Under the pieces are notes generated by a model. It was not told the DNA's origin. It made no database searches and saw only the letters and a list, made by a program, of their open reading frames with translations. Positions 6,754 to 14,404 of a stretch of 14,404 nucleotides of DNA are shown one piece after another. A program made the translations under genes and the position numbers. Origin of the DNA: Chrysochromulina tobinii (lineage: Eukaryota; Haptophyta; Prymnesiales; Chrysochromulinaceae); the NCBI GenBank assembly GCA_001275005.1, contig JWZX01001086.1, positions 1 to 14,404 of the forward strand, written 5' to 3'. Position 1 is the stretch's first letter. Each line of letters starts with the position of its first letter.

Positions 6754-8609
6754 CTAAGCCGCCTCGTCGAGAAACCATCTCCACCCCCTCGCGCGTATTC
6801 GCTCGCGCCTGCTCGCCCCGTCGTCGTGATGGAGCTTTTCAGGCACCGCGCACTCGGGCCTGCGGCACCACGGCGGCTGCTCCTTGCCGGGCACCATCGC
6901 CGAGGCCGGCCAGTTCATGCAGCCGGCGTGCATGTGGTTGCTAGCAGGCACAGGCGCGCCTCGAAACGGCGGCTGCCGTTCGAGAAACCACAGGTGGAGC
7001 GACTCGCGAAGGTTGATGGAGTCGTTGACGCTGCCCGGCCGCAGCGTAGCGCCCGTGTTGAGGAGCCCCGAGGTTGTCGGGCAGTGGTCGTAGCAGCTGT
7101 GCGTAAAGGTGCCATAGCCAGGCCGCCGCAGCGCACGGCTCTCGCGGAGCGCCGCGTCGTTGGCCTCCTCGTACGAGCGGAGCGCCCGCCACTGCTCCGG
7201 CGAGCATCGACTGCTCGGCTTGAGCGGCGCCATCCAGCCGAGACACCGGCGCCACTCTGGCGTGGAGCAGTTGAGCTCGAAGTAGCGCGAGCGCCCCGCG
7301 GCGAGGATGCAATTCGTCTGCCACAGGTCGAGCCGGGACTGGAAGATGAATGCTGGCACGTCAGCAGGCAATGCCTCGACCAGCCCGAGCCCGAGGAGGC
7401 AGCGCCACGCGTCGCTCGTAGCAGCGCAGCCCGCTGGGAGCGCAACGTTGCCGAGACGTGCGATCGCCCGCACCTGCTCTTCAAATGGCGTGAGGTTGTC
7501 GTGAGTTTGTTGCGGACGGCCCGCGCTGAGCGCAGCGAGGCTCGTCGGCGACGACGACTGTGGCGGCTGCACGCTTGGGAAGAAGACACCTGCCATACTT
7601 GCCACCTTGAAGCGCTCGAGGCGAGCACCCGCAGTGCGCAGTTGCAGCCGGATGCGCTCCGCGTTGAGGAGCGCGGCCATGCCGCCCGCGCTGCACCCGG
7701 CGACGAGCACGCTCTTCGCGTCGCCAAGCCCAAAGCGGGCGATAAGCGTGCCGATGACTGCCCGAAGGATGGCTTGTCCAGACGAATGGAGCGGCGGCGG
7801 CGGCGGCGCGGCCGACGACGCCGCTCCGACAACGGGAGCCGGGGCGGCGATGGTTGCATCTCCCGAGAACGCATGGCCGTCACAGCTCTTGAGGTAGACT
7901 CGATGGAAGCGGCAAAACTTGGTGCAGAAGCAGCACTTGTTGACGACGCCGCCGATGTGGATCTGCCCCTCCTTCTTGTCCCAATCCTTTGAGGAGCCGG
8001 CACGCGTCTCGGCGCGCACGGCACAGTCCTCTGGCGACCAGCACCATCCACCTCCCTCAAAGTGCAGCAACCAGCTCTGATTGTTGAGTATGCCCGCCGC
8101 ATGCTCCAGCTTCGTTGGCTTGACCGTCGCGACGGCTGGCATGTAATAGAAGCCATAGCGCGAGCCGTCGAGGCACGTGGCGCCAGCGTCAGCCAGCTCA
8201 TGGTAGGTCCACGAGCCGGGCTGGCACGAGCCAAAGTTGCGTTCCGGGAGGAGGGAGCCGAGGCATGACTGTGACGAGTGCCGCTTGCAAGGCGAGCGCC
8301 GCTCGCGGTCTTGGTCGGTGGCGGTCCTGGTCGATGGCGCGCGCGCGTGCGTGCGTGCGTGCGCGCGCGCGCGGCGCTCGCCACTCGGTCGTCGGCTCGC
8401 GCACGCCCGCCGAAAGCCGTTACAGCCGATACCGTTTCCCGAGCCGCTGTGCGCTCGTACACCGATTGGAATCGAGACGTAATTTGTGATGCGCGGCACT
8501 CGAGCGCTGTACTTACATGATCTTGACTTGGATTCCCCCCCTTCGCAAGAAGTCCGACGTGATGACCAACGAAACCTTGATTTCTTCGGGACTCTTTGCT
8601 TCTGATCAT
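6754..8609 (-). CDS. Notum / pectin acetylesterase-type hydrolase
   Basis: The proposed model has exon 1 at 8609-8517 and exon 2 at 8268-6754 (TAG 6756-6754), giving 535 aa. The family (carbohydrate esterase 13, with animal Notum and plant pectin acetylesterases) removes acyl groups from polysaccharides or lipid-modified proteins, usually after secretion. Visible landmarks are LLHFEGGGWCWSPEDC (GGGWC at about 103-107), VLVAGCSAGGMAALLN with the nucleophile Ser about 224, FIFQSRLDLWQ with the Asp about 345, and FTHSCYDHC with the His about 421. A complete Ser-Asp-His triad and many Cys (CCFCTKFC and others) fit the disulphide-rich fold. A Pro/Ala loop (about 171-190) precedes the nucleophile strand. 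The N-terminus is the weak part: exon 2 has no in-frame ATG before the domain, and a consensus GTAAGT donor at 8516 joins in phase to a short exon starting MIRSKESRR. That start gives no obvious signal peptide, so a further upstream exon is possible. It is head-to-head with the PAS gene. Confidence 0.88.
8269..8516 (-). other. Proposed esterase intron, 248 nt, phase 0
   Basis: On the minus strand the donor is GATCAT|GTAAGTAC, an excellent consensus, and the acceptor is CACTCGTCACAG|TCATGC. Both sides are phase 0, giving SQDH-SCLGSLLPE. The interval contains an alternating (GC/GT) simple repeat, which suits an intron better than coding sequence. The region is also open in the exon 2 frame but offers only a GTG start. 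Confidence 0.6.
8337..8373. repeat. Alternating purine-pyrimidine tract (Z-DNA prone)
   Basis: The 37 bases strictly alternate G with C or T: GCGCGCG, then four GTGC units, then GCGCGCG. Such tracts readily adopt Z-DNA under negative supercoiling. It lies within the proposed intron, about 100-270 bp from the esterase/PAS divergent starts. Confidence 0.8.
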
Positions 8610-8635
8610 CAAGAGAAAATGTGCCCGAAACTCAG

Positions 8636-11600
8636 ATGCGAGGATCTTTCTGCGAAGCCTGTACGATGTTCTCGCAGGGACCCGCGTCATCAGCGGCACC
8701 GCCTGCGGCGCACCGGCCAACGAACGACGTTGCGGGCGCGTGGCTGCTGGTGACAACGCAGCCACCCCATCTGATCGTGGCTGTCTCGCCCGAGTGGCTC
8801 CAGTTGGCCGGATACGTCGAGAGCGACGTCACCGGCCGTTCGGCCGCTCTGCTGCATGGCTCCGGCACCTGCCTGGTGACGACTGGCGCGCTCTGGACGG
8901 CCGTGCAGGTTCGACTTGCTGCCCGCACATCGAACTCGCGCCTGGCACACCAGCGGGCCCCGCAGGCCCTGTGCTTTCTCAAACCGAGCCCTGGCAGTCC
9001 GACCTCGTCGTCGATGCGCTCTCTCGAGCATGCCACTCTCTGACTGCCCTTCGCCTGGTCGCGACGCTGGGCTGACTGACTGAGCGTTGCCTGCGCGTTG
9101 CGTGTGCCCTGCGCAGAGCTGCACCGCCTGCACTGCCAGCCTGGTCGCGTACCGCAAGAACGGGACGCCAGCGCTCGTGACGATCGAAGCGCGGCCGATG
9201 GCAGACCGTTCGCTCTCGTGGCTTCGGTTCGTCTTCGGCGAGACGCCGACGGCGCCGCCCCCGCCGCCCGACCAGCAGGCCGCCGACGTCGCCGGCGCCA
9301 GCGGCGGCATGCGTCCCAGGCACGGCGGCGCGACTCTCTCAGCCCTTGCTGGCCGAGCCTCAGGCAGCGGCGCCAGCGTCGGCGCCGCGGCGCCGTATCG
9401 AGCAGGTGGTGAGGGGGCGGCCCCGGCGGCGGCGGCGCCCGCGGCCGTCGCCGCGGCTGCCGCGTCGCGCGCGTACGTTGCGACCGAGGCGTACGCTCCC
9501 TGGCGCATCCTCTCTTCGAATGCCGCCTTCTGCCGGCTGGTCGGCCACTCCGAGTCTTCTCTTCTCGGTGCGTCCTTTGACATGTTGGTGGGTCCTTTGA
9601 CGGACCTGGCGACCCTGGCGAGCCTGCGGCAGGCGGGCGCGCTTCGGCACCAGATGGCCGTTCGGCTCGTAGCGTATGACGCACAGCGCATCCCCTTCGT
9701 GCTGACCCTTCACATGTCACCCATCCTGCAAGTGGCCACGATGAGTGGCGGCGCGGGAGGCGGCGCCGATGGGACGGGGGCGGCGTGGGGGGGCGTGGCG
9801 CCCTCTGCCGGAACGACGACGAGCACCGCCGCGACCATCACGCTGCTCTTCTGCGCCTCTCGCTCGGAGATCTCGCGCTCCGAGATCTCGGTGCCGGAGA
9901 TCGCGACGGGCGTCGGAGTGCTCGATGCCGCAGCCGAGGCGGCCGTTGGCCATGCTGGCGGTGCTCGCGACGGCGCCACGCCACGCGAGCTACTGTCGGA
10001 GCCCTGCCATGGGCATCAGTCGATGATGGCGATCCTGTCCATGGCCGAGGCGATGGGCTCGGCGGTCGTGCGCTCGCAATCGTCCTCGCAGCAGCCTGCC
10101 CTGCCTTCGTACGCGCTGCCGCCGGCGCCGTCGCTCGCCCGACAAGGTCCCGACGGCGCCGTCGACGGCGCCCCGGCCTCCGTGTCCGCGTCTGAGCTCA
10201 TGCCGCCGCCCCCACCACGCCTCCCCGGCGGCGAGTCGGCCAACGGGGCCCAGTGCGCGGACGAGGGCTCCTTGACGAACCTGACGAACCTGACGAACCT
10301 GGGCACGGCCGGCCGGAACCCCTCGCCCCCGCTCGGCGACTCGCCGCCGCCCGACCCCTCCCCGTCCGACGCGTCGCCCCCTTCGGATGGCGCCCAGGAC
10401 GACGCGCCGTGCGCCTCCATGGCGCCGCCGCCGCCGCCGTCGCACCCCCCGTCGTCGTCGTCGCACACAAAGGGCGCCCACGGCGGCGGCGCCGTCTCTG
10501 GCACCGCGTTCGGCGTCTCGTCCTGCGCGATGCGACGCACCCAGGGCAGCGTCGTCTCGGGCACTACCGAGACCACCGAGACGCTCTCTTCGGTGCCGAG
10601 CTGCTCGTCGAAAGACGGCTCTCATCAGTCCTCGGGCGGCAGTGCGTCGGGCGGCAGTGCCTCGCACCGCAGCTGCAGCTGCCACAGCAGCAGTAGCGGC
10701 AACTCGTGCCACAGCAGCCGCGGCGGACTGGCCAATGCCCTGGGCAATAGCTCGCACGAGAGCGCGTCGGGTGGCAGCGCCTCGGGTGGCAGCGCGTCGG
10801 GTGGCTCGCATGATTGCGGATCGAATCAGGACGCGGGCTCGACTCGCGAGATGGAATCTGGGATGGAATCTGGCTCGGGATCCAATGACGCGGGCAGCAA
10901 CGACGCGCGCAACGACGCGGGCAGCAACGACACACGTAGCAACGACGCGCGCAGCAACGACGCGCGCAGCAACGACGCGCGCAGCAACGACGCGGGCAGC
11001 AACGACGCGCGCAGCAACGACGCAGGCAGCAACGACGCGCGCAGCAATGATGCGGGCAGCAATGACGCGGGCAGCAACGACGCGGATTCGAACGACGCGG
11101 GCAGCAATGACGGCGGCGACAGCGGCGGTGCGGCGTACTCGCCCATCCTGAGCGAGGGCGGAGGCGGCGGCGACGCGACAAGGGCGGCGGCATGGTCCCA
11201 TATGAGGCAAGCCACGTCCTCGGCGGCGGCGGCGGCGGCGGCGGCGACGGACCGCGACGGCGCGGGGGGTGTCCCGAGAGGCGTCGTCGCGAGTGGTTGG
11301 GAGGCCGCGTCGTCCCGGGCGACGAAGCGTCAACGGCCGCCCACGACGGCGCCGAGCATCGAGGGAGGCGCCGTCGTGGGCGTCGACGCCGCAGGCCGCA
11401 GCAGCAGCAGAGAATCCGAGGCCATTCGCCAAAAGTGCGGCCGATCCGATGGCGCGCAGACGGCGGGTTCGGCTTCTTCGCGAAGCTCAAGCGTCGTCTC
11501 AAGCGCCCTCCGAGGCAGTCAGAGCCCATCATCTTCAGGCACTCAGCCAGACCGAAACCTGAGTACCTCCGTCATCAAGGAGAGCATCATGGAGCTCGCG

Positions 11601-13820
11601 GCCGCCGCCCGCCACACGGCGAGTGGTGGGTACGGCGCGATCGCCCAGCACGGCGTGTACACCTACGCCCAGCACGGCGCGAGTGCCCAGCACGGCGCGT
11701 ATGCGGGCGCCCAGCATGCCTTTTGCGGCGGCGACCTTGTACACCCATATCTGCACGGCGCCCACCACGGCGCCTCGACGTTGCTCCAGGCCGCCCACCA
11801 CGGCGCCAACTCCGCCCATCTTGCGACCGCGTACGGCGCCCAGAACGGCGCGGCGCAGCCCGTCGCCGCGTGCGCCGCTCCCTTCATCAGCCCTTCGGCC
11901 CCACCGCAGTGCCTAGGCGGGGCGGAGGACGGACGAACGGACGGTCGGTCGGACGGGTCGACGGGCGCGTCCGAGCTCCGTTCGTGTGCCCTCGTGAGCC
12001 CATCGGCCTTCCCTCTGTGCCAGGGCGTCATTGGACCGAGCCTCTGCAGCGGCGCCCTCGGCGCCCACAACGGCGCGAGTGGCTGGGGGGGCGCTGGTCT
12101 GAGCCACCCTAATTTGGGCCTCGACCCTAATTTGGGTCTCGACGCTCGGCTCGCGCCCGAATATCTCAGCCGCATCTCGCCCGATCTCAGCCGCATCTCG
12201 CCCGATCTCAGCCGCATCTCGCCCGATCTCAGCCGCATCTCCGCCGGAGCTCCGTCCGTCACGGCCGCCGTCTCGGGCGCGCTCGCCTGTGGCGGGATCG
12301 GCGGCCTGAGTGGCGCCCTCGGCGGTGGCCTCGCAGGCGGTCTCGCTGCTGCGGCCAGCCTCCGTGGCACCTTCGGTGGTACCTGCAGCCTCGGCAACAG
12401 CACCCTCGGCAACGGCACCCTCGGCAACAGCAGCCTCGGCAACAGCAGCCTAGGCAACGGCAGCCTCGGTACTCTTGGCAGGAGCCTCAGCGCCCGAGAT
12501 CTCGGCGCCCGAGATCTTGGTGCGTGGAACCATTCCGTGAGCAGCGCTGTCGCGGGCAGCGCTGTCGCGGGCATTGCCCACTCGCATAGTCTGCTCTCGT
12601 CGCCCTCGCGCCTTCGCACCGCCCTCAGCAGCGGTTGCCTTACCAGCGCCCTCGGCGGCGGCGTCGGCGGCGGCAGCAGTGGCAGCGGCGGTCGCGAGAG
12701 TCCGCGGAGCCACTTGCCTTATATGGATCGTGACCACAGCCCGCGGGGGGGCGTCGTCCTGGGCGGTGTTGGCGGCACCGACCGGCACGACCGGCACGAC
12801 CGGTACGACCGGTACGACGTGGGGCGGGTGAGCGTGGATTACGGCAGCCATCATCGGTCGGATCCGCCGCCGCTGCTTAGTGGAAGTTTCTCGAGCGCCG
12901 GGGTGGGCGCCACATCCCATGGCGGCAGCGTGCATGGGGGCAGTCTGCACGGGGGGGGCGCCTACAGCGGCGACAGCAGCTTCGATGGATGCGTGGCGAT
13001 GATGGTGGCCGCAAGTGAAGCGTCCGCTCGCGAAGAAGAAGCCCAAATGAGGCAACAGGAGGCCGAGGCGCGCCTCTCCGCTAGCGCTGCCCTTCCACAG
13101 CCCCAACATGAGACCGCTCGCGACGGCGCTCTCGAACGGTCCGCGAGCGCGGGCGCCGTCGCGAGCACCGCCCCCGCCGCCGCCGCGCCGAGCGCCGCCG
13201 CCGTGGCCGACGAGGCGGACGAGGCGGATGAGGTGGACGCGGCAGCCGCGGCGGAGGCGGAGATGGCGGCGGCGGCGCTGCTGATGAGTTCATCTCGACG
13301 ACATGCCGACACCGCCGACGACGTGTGCGAGGAAGGCGAGGGCGGCGACTACGGCAGCGAAGACGGCGCCCACGATGGCGATGAGGATGCCGACGACAGC
13401 GCCTACGACGGCGCTTCATCGGGGGGCAGCCGCCGCCGCCGCCACGACGGCGAGCGCGACGGCGAGCACGACGGCATCATCCCGTATCAGCCTCGCTCGT
13501 CGAGCAGCCTCTATGAGGAGGCGTGCGAAGCGCTGAGTTCGGAGCTGAACATGCTCGAAGCTCAAATTCGCGAGCTGCAGTCGATGCAGACGGCGCGGCT
13601 CAAGCGCGACGTGCGTCTGCTCGATGAGCTCACCGTTGGAGTGCGTGCGAAGCTCATGCGCACCCAGCACGGCCAGGCGCCCGGTATGGCGCCCGTGCTC
13701 GGGTATGGCGCCCAGCACGGCGCGCAGATGCCACTGGGGCTCAGCCCGCCGCCGCTGCCACGCGTCGCCACCAATGGCCGGCCATCGTACGGCCACCGAA
13801 GCGCCCATCACGGCGCATGA
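8636..13820 (+). CDS. Giant tandem-PAS protein with low-complexity body
   Basis: Exon 1 is 8636-8908 and exon 2 is 9117-13820 (TGA 13818-13820), about 1658 aa. ATG 8636 is the first in-frame ATG after TGA 8603; ATG 8666 is an alternative. PAS 1 (about 34-135) reads AWLLVTTQPPHLIVAVSPEW, LQLAGYVESDVTGRSAALLH, then across the intron ASLVAYRKNGTPALVTIEAR. This matches the LOV-like PAS layout, but GRNCRFLQ is replaced by GRSAALLHG, so the photoactive Cys is absent. PAS 2 (about 208-300) reads RILSSNAAFCRLVGHSESSL and VRLVAYDAQRIPFVLTLHMS. The remaining ~1350 residues are Ser/Gly/Ala/Asn/Asp/His-rich and disordered, with several in-frame tandem repeats, a possible basic NLS (RATKRQRPP at 11318), acidic blocks (13207-13420), and a final coiled coil (about 1553-1605, ELNMLEAQIRELQSM). 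PAS domains sense ligands or pair with partners. No kinase, bHLH or bZIP output domain is visible, so the role is unknown. Confidence 0.85.
8909..9116 (+). other. Intron inside PAS domain 1, 208 nt, phase 0
   Basis: The donor is GTGCAG|GTTCGA and the acceptor CCTGCGCAG|AGCTGC, both between codons. Splicing joins LWTAVQ to SCTACTASLVAYRKNGTP, which completes the second half of the PAS fold. The exon 1 frame stops at 9043 without splicing. Confidence 0.8.
10272..10298 (+). repeat. Coding 9-nt repeat, Leu-Thr-Asn x3
   Basis: Three units of (C/T)TGACGAAC encode LTNLTNLTN, in frame with the PAS protein. Each unit also offers an N-x-T-like sequence only by juxtaposition. It is probably a slippage product. 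Confidence 0.85.
10632..10806 (+). repeat. Ser-Gly-Gly-Ser-Ala coding repeats
   Basis: A 15-nt unit TCGGGCGGCAGTGCG occurs twice from about 10632. A related TCGGGTGGCAGCGCG unit recurs three times at about 10762-10806, and a CACAGCAGC-rich Ser/His stretch lies between. All are in frame with the PAS protein. Confidence 0.75.
10878..11114 (+). repeat. Coding minisatellite, (G/R)SNDA x16
   Basis: Sixteen units of GGCAGCAACGACGCG or the CGC-starting variant encode GSNDA or RSNDA (residues about 679-757). One 12-nt unit (RNDA) lacks Ser, and single variants end in T or G or begin with D. All lengths are multiples of three, so the frame is kept. The first and last units use AAT for Asn while the core uses AAC, which marks the core as recently amplified. 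Confidence 0.92.
11643..12076 (+). repeat. Interspersed palindromic tag GCGCCCA-n-CACGGCGC
   Basis: Copies or near-copies occur at 11643-11655, 11667-11680, 11685-11698, 11707-11720, 11757-11774, 11793-11807, 11835-11851 and 12060-12076. The best, GGCGCCCACCACGGCGCC, has perfect 6-bp inverted arms around CACCAC. In frame they encode AQHGA, AHHGA, AQNGA or AHNGA. More copies lie at 13707-13723, 13801-13816 and, beyond the stop codon, 13832-13847. Confidence 0.8.
12165..12242 (+). repeat. Coding 21-nt repeat, LSRISPD
   Basis: Three full units of CTCAGCCGCATCTCGCCCGAT and one partial unit (LSRIS) are in tandem and nearly identical at the DNA level. This indicates recent duplication. The SRISP unit resembles a basophilic or proline-directed phosphosite only by composition. 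Confidence 0.9.
12390..12464 (+). repeat. Coding 15-nt repeat, LGN(S/G)(S/T) x5
   Basis: Five units of CTCGGCAACAGCAGC-type sequence encode LGNST, LGNGT, LGNSS, LGNSS and LGNGS. They continue the Gly/Leu-rich stretch of the PAS protein. The fifth unit uses CTA, a minor codon variant. Confidence 0.88.
12783..12818 (+). repeat. Coding 9-nt repeat, Arg-His/Tyr-Asp x4
   Basis: CGGCACGAC twice and CGGTACGAC twice encode RHDRHDRYDRYD in the PAS protein. A single C-to-T change converts His to Tyr in the last two units. Confidence 0.88.
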
Positions 13821-14404
13821 CGCTGACGCACGCGCCCACCACGGCGCTGGTTCAGACCGACCCTGAGATCATCAGGAGAATATCAGCCGCTCCCGAGTAC
13901 GTATCCCCGAGAGCTGGCCTCACCATCGCCGGTTCTGACATACCATGACCTCTCACGGATGGCTGGATGGCTGAAACCGAGACGGCTGAGACGGCTGAGA
14001 CGGCGCACACTGGTGGGAGATCTCGCTGGTGGGAGATTCGGAGATGGAGTACGAGATCAGGCACAGGTCTACCTTCACAGGTCTACCACGAGGTGCCTGG
14101 TGCCCAACATGCTCACAGAGACACAGACCAAGGTCTTTAGTATCGGGGCTGGCGGCTGCTCGGTTGGCCGCAGCTTTTCACATCCTAAGTTCAGACCGGA
14201 CATACCATGTTGTTTTAATAACTCGTCTGAAACGTGTCGTCTGGTGCCGGCCCTGGGCCAACACAGTGGCTCGGTCAAAATTCGGGTGTGAATAGAAAAC
14301 TGGGCAACATGAAACGTTTTTCCATGCTGTCGGACAATGCTGTCGCGGGCACAGCGGGCCCCATTGGAGCTTTTGTTGCCGCATTACGCCGACTTTGAGC
14401 AGCT
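13821..14404. other. 3' flank of the PAS gene with short direct repeats
   Basis: No gene is supported here. The region carries a palindromic tag copy at 13832-13847, three GAGACGGC(T/G) units at 13979-14005, TGGTGGGAGAT at 14011-14021 and 14027-14037, ACAGGTCTACC at 14063-14073 and 14077-14087, and GACATACCATG at 13937-13947 and 14199-14209. Sequence after about 14180 is less GC-rich. The small open frames lack motifs and compositional support. Confidence 0.55.

Noticed and set aside
6631-7992. Plus-strand 453-codon frame opposite the esterase
   Set aside because: It is extremely Arg/Ala-rich and antisense to a recognised catalytic domain with intact motifs.
6915-8765. Minus-strand 616-codon frame overlapping the esterase
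   Set aside because: Most of it is a frame-shifted shadow of the esterase. Only its 8609-8517 part is used, as the proposed first exon.
9990-11532. Long minus-strand frames opposite the PAS protein, rich in Arg/Val or Cys/Arg
   Set aside because: They are antisense products of tandem coding repeats (for example the SNDA array read backwards) and have no independent support.
8636-13820. Photoreceptor (aureochrome or phototropin-like) identity for the PAS gene
   Set aside because: Neither PAS domain carries the NCRFLQ cysteine motif, and no bZIP or kinase domain is present.

Overview
This is a nuclear-genome window from a photosynthetic eukaryote, most likely an alga with a secondary (red-derived) plastid such as a haptophyte or a related chromist. 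It is very GC-rich, its genes are split by short GT-AG introns, and there are no operons or Shine-Dalgarno-type sites. One gene product starts with a hydrophobic signal peptide ending in ASAF, the hallmark of plastid targeting across extra membranes in red-lineage complex plastids. A plastid-type MinE division protein also carries an N-terminal presequence. The exact taxon cannot be fixed from sequence alone. || Layout: genes alternate strictly in orientation. (1) 1-453 is repeat-rich and non-coding. (2) 451-1560 on the minus strand is a low-complexity ORF of uncertain reality. (3) 2106-2754 on the plus strand is a two-exon, plastid-targeted protein of 166 aa that I do not recognise. (4) 3664-4241 on the minus strand is a two-exon MinE of 164 aa. 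(5) 4402-5916 on the plus strand is a 504-aa coiled-coil protein with a Pro/Tyr-rich tail. (6) 6754-8609 on the minus strand is a Notum/pectin-acetylesterase-type hydrolase with a visible Ser-Asp-His triad. (7) 8636-13820 on the plus strand is a giant (about 1658 aa) tandem-PAS protein, whose remaining ~1350 residues are low-complexity and built from tandem micro-repeats, ending in a short coiled coil. (8) 13821-14404 is 3' flank with short direct repeats. || The four introns were inferred from frame changes, GT-AG borders and phase agreement, and the reconstructed proteins read through each junction sensibly. The genes do not form an obvious pathway. Two have plastid roles (MinE in plastid division, the ASAF protein unknown). 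The PAS protein looks like a sensor or scaffold and the esterase acts on polysaccharide or lipid-linked acyl esters. The most notable architectural points are a head-to-head esterase/PAS pair with start codons about 26 bp apart, a MinE intron whose retention gives an immediate in-frame stop, a LOV-like PAS domain without the photoactive cysteine, and a short palindromic tag that recurs through the PAS gene and past its stop codon.
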